From assembly GCA_013693815.1 (NCBI GenBank), contig CP059259.1, positions 1,251,645-1,257,219 of the forward strand: 5,575 bases of DNA. Direction: 5' to 3'. How positions within the stretch are numbered: position 1 is the stretch's first letter; each line of letters starts with the position of its first letter. Under the pieces are notes generated by a model, which was given only the letters and a program-made list of their open reading frames with translations, searched no databases and was not told the origin of the DNA. Source of the DNA: Nocardioidaceae bacterium (GTDB taxonomy: Bacteria > Actinomycetota > Actinomycetes > Propionibacteriales > Nocardioidaceae). Below, piece by piece: positions 1 to 5,575 of the stretch. The position numbers were made by a program, and so were the translations under genes.

Positions 1-297
1 AAGGCACTGGTGGCGCAGTCTCGGGCCGGTGACCGTGCTTTGGCGCCTGCAGATCTGCGATCCGAGCTCGAGCGAATCACCCAGGAGTGGACGGCAGAGA
101 TAACAGAGGCCGGGTACGTCGTACACGGTGACCTGGCTGATCTGAGCCCGATGCTCTTCGGCGACGATGATCCTGACGAGGTCGATGCACTCGAGGTGGC
201 CGCGGAGGTGCAGCGCGCTGTGCCGGAGCTGCTCGCCGCGTCCGAGGCTCGCGGGAAACCGCCGAAGAAGCGCTGGTGGCGTCGCACCGACCGCTAG
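1..297 (+). CDS. C-terminal part of an unrecognised acidic protein (5' end outside window)
   Basis: The frame is open to the left edge: the three codons before the GTG at base 10 read K-A-L with no stop, so this is most likely the last 98 codons of a longer gene rather than a 95-residue protein starting at that GTG, which has no visible ribosome binding site within the window. The visible part has a helical stretch with a W-T-A-E-I pattern, then a G-Y-V-V-H-G-D-L-A-D-L segment, a very acidic stretch (D-D-D-P-D-E-V-D), an Ala/Glu-rich helix, and a basic, Trp-containing tail (K-K-R-W-W-R-R). There is no membrane segment or catalytic motif that I can name. The GY-V-x-GDL tail vaguely recalls C-termini of some large actinobacterial transferases, but this is memory only and not a functional call. 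The gene converges on the EEP gene to its right, and the two TAG stops overlap within one CTAG (294-297). Confidence is for coding status, not function. Confidence 0.72.
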   Translation, partial: KALVAQSRAGDRALAPADLRSELERITQEWTAEITEAGYVVHGDLADLSPMLFGDDDPDEVDALEVAAEVQRAVPELLAASEARGKPPKKRWWRRTDR

Positions 298-1330
298 GGC
301 CGGCTCTTGACGCGGGCTTGGACGTACATCAACGGATGGTCGGTGGTGCGTCGCACGAACTCGGACTCGTCGGTGACATGCCGGCCGAACTGCACTGTCG
401 GGCCGCCCATGATCCAGTCGATCCGTGCTGGTTGAGGTGGCTGGCATGGTCCGGGGCCGTGTGTGCCAGTAGAGGAGCGCAGCGGGACCGCGGCGACCAC
501 CTGGCAGTAATAGCCGGCCTTGGCATTCATGTCACCGGTGACCACCACATGGTGGCCGGCTGCCAGCGCCTGTCTGACCAAAGAGATCTGCTGCCGCGTC
601 GCGACCGTTCGCCACTTGGCGTTGTCGCCATGGTTGTTGGTCGTGGCGGGGTTGTGGAAGTTCATGAAGAGCACCGATACGCCTGTTGCCCGGTCGCGTA
701 GCAGGACCACTGGCATCGGCATCGGCCTGCCCCGGAAGTAGACGATCGGGTTGGTTACCCCTGCTACCAGCTTCCATTTGGACTTGCGCCACACGATGGA
801 GTTCTGCGAGCCGAGCCGGGGGCCGTCCAGGCCCGGGTAGATTCCGAACTCGCCGGCGGTGTCCAGCAGCGGAGCGACCTGGTTGCGCTGGAGCTCCTGC
901 AGTCCGACCACGTCGAGCTTGCGGTCGGCGATGATCCGGCCGGCATCGGCGGCGCGCTCCGGGCCGGAGCGCATCCCGCGGGCGCCGTTGATCGTATGGC
1001 TGCTACCCAGCACGTTGAACGAGCCGACCCGGAAGGAGAGCGCTCGCTCAGCGGTTGTCTGGCTGGTGGGCAGAGTGGGACGCGCGTTTCCGGTCGGAAA
1101 GACCGGGATCTTGATCTTCGGCTTCTTGGGCTTCTTGGGGTCCTCCGAATCGGCGCTGGGACTCGGAGTAGGCGCGGTCGGTTCCGGCGTGCCATGAGTC
1201 GGGGTGGGCACGGCCAGAAGCGGGGCTGCTCGCCGCGGTCGTGAGTGAGCAGAAAAGCCGACGCACCGACGGTAAGTCCGATCAGCACCGCGACCACGAT
1301 CAGGTCGACGGGCTTTCTTCTGGGTCTCAC
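294..1330 (-). CDS. Membrane-anchored single-domain EEP hydrolase, apparently frameshifted near its N-terminus
   Basis: This encodes an endonuclease/exonuclease/phosphatase superfamily enzyme, a metal-dependent phosphodiester or phosphomonoester hydrolase with unknown substrate. The catalytic frame is open from 1367 down to the TAG at 296-294. It contains every expected motif, numbered from the GTG at 1367: S-F-N (N118), L-Q-E (E158), N-F-H-N-P (N236, H238), T-G-D-M-N (D279, N281), R-I-D-W (D317) and T-D-H-P (D343, H344). A Cys pair (C288, C308) lies between the D-x-N and RIDW motifs. Before the domain is a Pro/Thr/Ser stalk followed by K-K-P-K-K-P-K. The 1367 start gives a poor N-terminus: no hydrophobic segment, no ribosome binding site, and about 50% GC at third positions. 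The neighbouring frame from the GTG at 1330 gives M-R-P-R-R-K followed by about 20 hydrophobic residues, with about 73% GC3. I therefore place the true start at 1330 and infer a missing base near 1222-1225; restored, the protein would be about 345 residues. It could be a sequencing error or a real inactivating mutation. It is the last of three paralogues on this strand. Confidence 0.85.
1222..1225 (-). other. Probable frameshift site (CCCC run on the coding strand)
   Basis: On the minus strand the membrane-anchor frame reads ...T-H-D-R-G-E-Q-P across 1243-1220, while the stalk frame reads L-L-A-V-P-T-P-T just after. Adding one C to the four-C run at 1225-1222 joins them as ...G-E-Q-P-P-L-L-A-V-P-T-P. 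The exact base is not determined: an indel anywhere between roughly 1243 and 1200 would serve, and the homopolymer is only the most economical place. There is no canonical X-XXY-YYZ slippery heptamer here, so programmed frameshifting is not supported. Confidence 0.6.
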
Positions 1331-1360
1331 TGGAAGTCCAGCCCTGCGAACATAACCCCA

Positions 1361-1465
1361 GTGTCACCTAGGAGAAGCTGTCGCAACGACGGTCTGTGCT
1401 CATCTGCTCTGCGGTGCGGCAGGTTGCGCTGCCGCGACTCGGCGAGCTCCATTTCTAGGTGTCAC
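1361..1465. repeat. Widely spaced inverted repeat, CTAGGTGWCAC
   Basis: Bases 1361-1371 read GTGTCACCTAG and bases 1455-1465 read CTAGGTGTCAC. The reverse complement of the first matches the second at 10 of 11 positions, with an 83-base spacer. The arms enclose the hairpin at 1416-1435. They could pair as the base of a long stem in RNA, or be paired sites for a regulator; an 11-bp match may also be chance in a gap this size. Confidence 0.35.
1416..1435 (-). terminator. GC-rich hairpin after the three-module EEP gene, candidate terminator or attenuator
   Basis: The minus strand reads GCGGCAG (1435-1429), a six-base loop CGCAAC, then CTGCCGC (1422-1416): a perfect 7-bp stem. It starts 39 bases after the TAG of the gene at 1475-3817 and precedes the next EEP gene by about 85 bases. 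There is no U tract after the stem, so it is not a textbook intrinsic terminator, although tail-less hairpins are often proposed as terminators in actinobacteria. It could instead be an attenuator or a 3'-end stabiliser between co-transcribed genes. Confidence 0.45.
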
Positions 1466-1474
1466 CAACTCGAC

Positions 1475-3817
1475 CTAGCGGGTCCCGTTGCCGGAGGTGG
1501 TTTTGCTGTCGACACGAGCGTCGGCGGTGATCAGTGCTGCGTCGGTCGCCTCGCGAACCGCCTGGTCGCGTACGACGGAGAAGTTGGTGAACGACACCCC
1601 GGAGGTGCCGAGGATCTGATCCTTGGTGGCGATCTTGCCCTTGCTGCATGGCGGCTGATCGGGTTTGGCCGCTAGCTTGAGCTGCCGCGAGTCGACCCCG
1701 GCGCAGGTGGCCGCCGCTTGGGTCAGCCCGCCGGTGACCAGGACCGGGATGCCCTGCTTGGCGAGCTTCTCGACCATGGCCAGCACCTTCGCGTCCGCCT
1801 GGCGCCGCCATGCCGCCGTCTGCTCGGTGGCGCGGCCGACGGGGTTGAAGGTGTTGACGACGTAGACCTCCTCGGAGGTCTCGACATTGCGCAGTTTCAC
1901 CCAGGGAACCTTGGTGGTCTGCTTGCCCGAGCCGGGAACGGTGAAGGCGCCCGAGTCGCCCGGAACCAGCGCCCAAGTGCTGGTGCGCCAGGCGATCGTG
2001 CTGCGGGTGTCGGCTTCCTCGCCGAGGGCACGAGGGTAGCTGTCCCAGTTCTCGGCGGACAGGTTCTTGAAACCGGTGAACTGCGTCGGCGTCAGCTCTT
2101 GGAAACCGACCACATCGATGTGGTTGCTCTCCAGTGCTTCGTAAGCCGATCTGATCCGCACGTTCGCAGGTGCCCACGGCCGCATGTCCGCAGCCGGGGT
2201 GCCAGGGGAGAGCACCAGGTCTCCCAGGTTGAACTCGGCGGGCTTGGCGATGCTGGCAAGGCTCGCTTCGGCCGAGATCAACTGGTGGTCCGATGCCCGG
2301 GAGTCGCCGGTGATCGCGTAGTCGCTGAAGGTGATCTCGTTGCTGCCGAACACCCAGTCGATCCGCACCGGCGCCGCCGGCGCGCACGGTGAGGTGGAGC
2401 CACCACCGGCCGAGCGCAGGTCGGTCGCCGCGGTGACAGGGCAGTAGTAGGCGTGTTTCTCGTTCATGTCGCCGGTGACGATCAGCGGCTTGCCAGTGGC
2501 GCGGAGGCGCTTGAACAGGCTGATCTCACGCGCCGTGGCCACGTTGCGCCAGTGCTTGTTGTTACCGCGTCGCTTGGTCGTTGCCGGGTTGTGGAAGTTG
2601 GCGAAGTACACCTCTTCACCCGATGCCTTGTGCTTGAGCAGGATGTAGGGCATCTGGACGATCTCGCCCTTGAAGTAGGTGATCGGCTCGGTGTGCGCGC
2701 TGACGAGCTCCCAGACGCTGGGATTCCAGCCGATCGAGTTGTGTCCCTCCACGTCGCGGAAGCGGCTGTCGGGGTAGAGCGGCCAGCCGGTGGCGGCCTT
2801 GTACTTGGCACGCTGGGGGCTCTGCATCTCCTGGAAACCGACCACGTCCAGGTTGCGGGCACGGATGTTGCCGATCGCGTGGTTCATCCGGTTGCTGCCG
2901 CCATTGCCTGGCTTGCCGAAGTTCCCGGTGTGGTCCGAGCCCAAGATGTTGTAGCTGCCCACCCGGAAGCTGGAGCTGCTCTCGGTGCGGGAAAGCGACG
3001 CCTTGGCGACTTGTAGTGGATCGCCGTTGCCGAAGGGATCGGGCATGGACTCGATGGTCGGCTTCGCTGCGTTCTCGGGTTGGGAATCCCGAGCTGCTGA
3101 TCCGGTGAAGACGTGCGGGGTCCCGTCGGCGGAGAGCTGGGCTGCGATCGTGGTGCCGTTGATGGTGTCGTTGGGTGACTTCCGGGCGCGCTCGGGCACA
3201 TTGATGACGTAGAGCTCACGCTGGCTCTTCTTGTGTCGCAGTTTGACGTAGGGCACGGGGACCGCGGTCTTGCCGAGCATGACTCGCTTGGTGTCGGCTC
3301 CTACCCGGCGCCAAACATCGGTGCGCCAGGTGACAGCCGCCCGGTACACCTGTGCGCGCGGCTGTTTGATCGGATAGCTCGCCCACTTCGAACCGGCTTT
3401 GGTCACCCCGGTGATCTCGGTGCTGGAGAGTCCCTGGACTCCGAAGACATCCAACCCGTGCCGGGTGGCGACCTGGTCGACATACCTGGACTTGGCGGGG
3501 AGCTCGACCGGGGTGCGCTTCCTGGCGGGCTTTCCGGCGCCGGGTCGGGTGTCGGCTTTCGACGCCTTCTTTTTCGGGGCGGTGTGGCGGGCGGCCAACA
3601 CATTGAGGCTACTCACCCGCAACACGTCTTTTGCGGGAATATCACTCGGCGTGGCCTCGGTCTTGAGAGGCCCCGAGACCGACATGGGCGGCTCGTCTGA
3701 GCCATTGGCGAGGATGACACCGCCGACACCGAGCAGTGCGATCGTGAGGGCACCCGCCATCACGATCGGCCCGGTTTTCCGCTTGGGCGTTGCCCGGCGT
3801 TTGCCAGTGGTCGCCAC
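1475..3817 (-). CDS. Membrane-anchored three-module EEP protein (inactive-active-inactive)
   Basis: This is a 780-residue EEP superfamily protein. The GTG start at 3817 is preceded by a strong AGGAGGAGA Shine-Dalgarno sequence. The N-terminus is basic (K-R-R...K-R-K) with one hydrophobic helix at about residues 16-37, and no obvious lipobox or cleavage site, so it is probably a signal anchor with the bulk outside the cell. Three EEP-like modules follow. Module 1 (about 65-273) keeps the L-N-V-L strand and W164-x4-W169, but has V-Q-G-L where the catalytic Glu should be and T-G-S where T-G-D-x-N should be; it also lacks the RIDW and S/T-D-H region and carries a Lys/Arg-rich insert at about 80-105. 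Module 2 (about 284-520) is intact: N290, E330, N407/H409, D450/N452, D487, D510/H511. Module 3 (about 527-770) keeps E574 but has N-T-F-N for N-F-H-N, T-G-G-L for T-G-D-M and T-D-A for T-D-H. Cys pairs occur in module 2 (459/478) and module 3 (705/724). Usual EEP proteins have one module, so this is a tandem expansion. The substrate is unknown. Confidence 0.93.
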   Translation of the reverse strand: MATTGKRRATPKRKTGPIVMAGALTIALLGVGGVILANGSDEPPMSVSGPLKTEATPSDIPAKDVLRVSSLNVLAARHTAPKKKASKADTRPGAGKPARKRTPVELPAKSRYVDQVATRHGLDVFGVQGLSSTEITGVTKAGSKWASYPIKQPRAQVYRAAVTWRTDVWRRVGADTKRVMLGKTAVPVPYVKLRHKKSQRELYVINVPERARKSPNDTINGTTIAAQLSADGTPHVFTGSAARDSQPENAAKPTIESMPDPFGNGDPLQVAKASLSRTESSSSFRVGSYNILGSDHTGNFGKPGNGGSNRMNHAIGNIRARNLDVVGFQEMQSPQRAKYKAATGWPLYPDSRFRDVEGHNSIGWNPSVWELVSAHTEPITYFKGEIVQMPYILLKHKASGEEVYFANFHNPATTKRRGNNKHWRNVATAREISLFKRLRATGKPLIVTGDMNEKHAYYCPVTAATDLRSAGGGSTSPCAPAAPVRIDWVFGSNEITFSDYAITGDSRASDHQLISAEASLASIAKPAEFNLGDLVLSPGTPAADMRPWAPANVRIRSAYEALESNHIDVVGFQELTPTQFTGFKNLSAENWDSYPRALGEEADTRSTIAWRTSTWALVPGDSGAFTVPGSGKQTTKVPWVKLRNVETSEEVYVVNTFNPVGRATEQTAAWRRQADAKVLAMVEKLAKQGIPVLVTGGLTQAAATCAGVDSRQLKLAAKPDQPPCSKGKIATKDQILGTSGVSFTNFSVVRDQAVREATDAALITADARVDSKTTSGNGTR

Positions 3818-3826
3818 CGTCCGACG

Positions 3827-3835
3827 TCTCCTCCT
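3827..3835 (-). promoter_or_regulatory. Strong ribosome binding site fixing the GTG start of the three-module EEP gene
   Basis: The minus strand reads AGGAGGAGA, ending about 9 bases before the GTG at 3817-3815. It decides the start: the encoded N-terminus from this GTG has the expected basic residues followed by a hydrophobic helix. Confidence 0.8.
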
Positions 3836-3871
3836 GCGATGCTGCGACCGCTGGAGCCGGACGCGCCCCTG

Positions 3872-3900
3872 ATTCTATCGGCTTTATCAAGGTTTGGTAA
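3872..3900 (-). promoter_or_regulatory. Candidate sigma-70-type promoter for the three-module EEP gene
   Basis: The minus strand has TTACCA at 3900-3895 (4 of 6 to TTGACA), a 17-base spacer, and TAGAAT at 3877-3872 (5 of 6 to TATAAT). Transcription would start near 3865, leaving a leader of roughly 48 bases that contains the strong ribosome binding site. It lies in the 126-base gap after the preceding EEP gene, suggesting that the second gene can be transcribed independently. This is inferred from consensus match only. Confidence 0.5.
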
Positions 3901-3910
3901 CGGGAAGTGA

Positions 3911-3930
3911 GACACCCGTTGAGGGGTACC
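3911..3930 (-). terminator. Weak hairpin after the first EEP gene, possible terminator
   Basis: The minus strand reads GGTACCC (3930-3924), loop CTCAAC, then GGGTGTC (3917-3911). This makes seven pairs including two G-U wobbles, starting 13 bases after the TAG at 3946-3944 and ahead of the candidate promoter at 3872-3900. No U tract follows. The position is right for a terminator but the stem is weak. Confidence 0.3.
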
Positions 3931-3943
3931 GACTAATGCCCGA

Positions 3944-5575
3944 CTACTGCGCGGGGTCCTCCAGCGGAGCGACGTAGAAGTCGGTCAGTAGCGGACTGAA
4001 CCGGGAGGCACGCTGAGCCAGGGCACTGCTCAACAAGGTCGGGTTCGCCACGGTGGTGCCGTTGGTCGCGAGCACCGATACCGGCCCCTGATCGCGCGCC
4101 GGAGCGCAGGTCTTACCAGCGAGCGGACCGGCCGGTCCGCCGATCGGCCCGGTCAGGGGCAGCGATTTCATCAGCGTGCAAGGAGCCGAGCCGGGGTTCT
4201 TGGTGTCTCCGGAGCCGAGGACCACCCAGACCGGGATGCCGGAAGCGGCCAGCTGGGAGATCAACGCCTCGCCGGCGGCCAGGGCGGCTTTGCGGGCGCT
4301 CTGCTGACTGACGGTGGCGTTGGCGGTGACGGTGTCGGCCGGGTTCTGCAAGTTGACCAGGTACACCTGCCGACCGGTGGCGCGGTGCTGGAGCAGGACG
4401 TACGCGCGGGACTTGGCGACTCCGTTGCGATGCGGGATGTTGGTCTTGTTCCCCTTGACCAGTTTCCATGCCCCAGTGCGCCAGCCGATGGTGACCGAGG
4501 TCAGCGCAGCGTCTTCTGAGTTCTTCGGATAGGTTGCCCAGCCGGTCAGGTGACCCTTCACCGCGGCGTACTGGTCGCGGTCCATGCCGCGGAAGGCCAC
4601 CAGGTCGCTGCCGACTCCGGGGAGGAGCTCGGAGACAGGTTTGGGTCGTTGGTCCTTCTTGCCGCCGCTCAGGTCGATGCTGGTCAAGCGGCTGCGGATC
4701 GGGTAGGGGAGGGTCGGCGCGATGGCCGCGTCGGCGTAGATCAGCGGGTGGTCGGTGGTCTTGCTGATCAGCTTGGTGCGTTTGTCGGCATAACCGGAGA
4801 AGGTGATGTCGTAGGAACCGTAGATCCAGTCGATCCGCGGCTTGGGCGGCAACACGCAGGGGCCGTTGCCTCGGGAGCCGCCGTTGGCAGCCGCCATCAT
4901 CGCCCCAGATGTCATCGCGCAGAAGTGCGGCGCCTTGTCGTTCATGTCGCCGGTAATGATCAGTGCGGTGCCGTCGGCGGTGAGTTGGTTGGCGAGCCCG
5001 ACCTGCAGCTGAGTGGCCTTGGCGCGCCATTGCGCATGGTTGCCGCGTCGTTTGTTCGTGGCCGGGTTGTGGAAGTTGGCGAACCAGACTTGCTCACCGG
5101 ATCTCTTGTTCTGCAAGAGCACGTAGGGCATCTTCCACAGTTCACCCTTGAAGTACGGGATGAGGATCGTGTTCTTGCTGATCAGCTCCCAATCGGCGGT
5201 ACGCCAGCCGATCGAGTTCTGGGCGTACTTGCCGGGCATCTCGTCGCCCGGGTACAGAGCCCAGGACTTGCCCATCAGCTTCTTGAACACGGTTCGTTGC
5301 TTGTCCTGGAACTCCTGGAATCCCACGACGTCGAGTTTGTTGTTCCGGATCACCTGCACGGCCCATTCGGTGCGCTGGGGTGACTTCGCCCACCCCTTTC
5401 GCTCCGGTTTCTTGCCGTCGGTGTGGTTGGCTCCCAACAGGTTGAACGTCGCTACCCGGAAGGTGGACAGCCGCGGTGGGGTAAAGGTCGCCGTAGCGGC
5501 GACCGGCTTGGTCAAGCTGGCGTTACGGGACTCGACATTGTTGATCGTGCCGACGGATGAGAACGCGATATCGCG
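3944..5575 (-). CDS. C-terminal part of a multi-module EEP protein (active module then decayed module; 5' end outside window)
   Basis: The reading frame stays open to the right edge of the window. The apparent start at 5515 is only a TTG codon, and the 20 codons before it contain no stop, so this is the last 543 codons of a longer gene. Numbered from that TTG, the first visible module (about 18-265) is an intact EEP domain: T-F-N (N25), F-Q-E (E68), N-F-H-N-P (N147, H149), T-G-D-M-N (D190, N192), R-I-D-W (D229) and T-D-H-P (D255, H256), with a Cys pair C199/C220. The second (about 276-515) has the fold signature W345-x4-W350 and a Cys pair C446/C470, but F-R-G for Q-E, N-L-Q-N for N-F-H-N, L-G-S-G for T-G-D-M, and no recognisable RIDW or D-H; it is probably catalytically dead. 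The order active-then-dead matches modules 2 and 3 of the gene at 1475-3817, so an N-terminal inactive module and membrane anchor are expected beyond the edge. The protein is probably extracytoplasmic; the substrate is unknown. Confidence 0.9.
   Translation of the reverse strand, partial: RDIAFSSVGTINNVESRNASLTKPVAATATFTPPRLSTFRVATFNLLGANHTDGKKPERKGWAKSPQRTEWAVQVIRNNKLDVVGFQEFQDKQRTVFKKLMGKSWALYPGDEMPGKYAQNSIGWRTADWELISKNTILIPYFKGELWKMPYVLLQNKRSGEQVWFANFHNPATNKRRGNHAQWRAKATQLQVGLANQLTADGTALIITGDMNDKAPHFCAMTSGAMMAAANGGSRGNGPCVLPPKPRIDWIYGSYDITFSGYADKRTKLISKTTDHPLIYADAAIAPTLPYPIRSRLTSIDLSGGKKDQRPKPVSELLPGVGSDLVAFRGMDRDQYAAVKGHLTGWATYPKNSEDAALTSVTIGWRTGAWKLVKGNKTNIPHRNGVAKSRAYVLLQHRATGRQVYLVNLQNPADTVTANATVSQQSARKAALAAGEALISQLAASGIPVWVVLGSGDTKNPGSAPCTLMKSLPLTGPIGGPAGPLAGKTCAPARDQGPVSVLATNGTTVANPTLLSSALAQRASRFSPLLTDFYVAPLEDPAQ

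Noticed and set aside
276..701. Plus-strand ORF of 141 codons opposite the single-module EEP gene
   Set aside because: It overlaps the end of the left-hand plus-strand gene and is antisense to catalytic motifs; the peptide has no family resemblance.
1222..1225. Phase-variable homopolymer tract
   Set aside because: Four bases is too short for frequent slippage; it is kept only as the likeliest place for a one-off indel.
1219..1246. Programmed -1 ribosomal frameshift in the single-module EEP gene
   Set aside because: There is no X-XXY-YYZ slippery heptamer on the coding strand; CCC CGC would not re-pair well after a -1 slip. A plain one-base indel or sequencing error is simpler.
1455..2387. 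Minus-strand ORF of 310 codons overlapping the three-module EEP gene
   Set aside because: It is an out-of-frame reading of the same strand, giving Arg/Gln/His/Gly-rich sequence with no domain; the other frame carries conserved motifs.
1718..2392. Plus-strand ORF of 224 codons opposite the three-module EEP gene
   Set aside because: Same reason: an antisense shadow of module 3 and part of module 2, with no motif and no convincing ribosome binding site.
3929..3946. Direct repeat TAGTCGG around the stop of the partial EEP gene
   Set aside because: Two 7-base copies 4 bases apart are easily chance, and no further copies are seen.
4550..5383. Long plus-strand ORF of 277 codons opposite the partial EEP gene
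   Set aside because: It is a mirror of a well-supported minus-strand EEP module with all catalytic motifs; the translation is rich in Val/Gly/Arg/His without recognisable domains, as is typical for antisense frames in high-GC DNA.

Overview
The window reads as chromosomal DNA of a high-GC Gram-positive actinobacterium. Coding frames are strongly GC-biased at third positions, GTG starts are used, and the proteins are membrane-anchored exoproteins with Ala/Pro/Lys-rich linkers. I cannot name the genus with confidence; a Propionibacteriales-type organism such as a Nocardioides relative is only an impression. I saw no mobile element, RNA gene or CRISPR array.

Layout. Bases 1-297 (+) hold the 3' end of a gene that starts left of the window and encodes an unrecognised acidic protein with a short basic tail. 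The rest is a minus-strand array of three paralogous genes for the endonuclease/exonuclease/phosphatase (EEP, DNase I-like) superfamily, transcribed from right to left. The first (3944 to beyond 5575) is cut by the right edge and shows one intact EEP module followed by one decayed module. The second (1475-3817) is complete: an N-terminal membrane anchor, then three EEP-like modules of which only the middle one keeps the catalytic residues. The third (294-1330) is a single intact module behind a membrane anchor and a Pro/Thr/Lys stalk, but its anchor and its catalytic domain lie in different reading frames, so a one-base frameshift is inferred near 1222-1225. Its stop codon overlaps the stop codon of the convergent left-hand gene.

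Intergenic DNA. The 126-bp gap 3818-3943 has a weak hairpin after the first EEP gene, a reasonable sigma-70-like promoter and a strong ribosome binding site for the second gene. The gap 1331-1474 has a perfect GC-rich hairpin suited to a terminator or attenuator, plus a widely spaced inverted repeat.

How the genes work together. The most informative pattern is a set of secreted, surface-tethered EEP hydrolases in which an active module is combined with pseudoenzyme modules that kept the fold signature (W-x4-W, and in the C-terminal modules a Cys pair) but lost the metal and phosphate ligands. The substrate cannot be read from sequence; extracellular nucleic acid, phospholipid or another phosphodiester are all possible. 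The decayed modules may be binding or structural domains.
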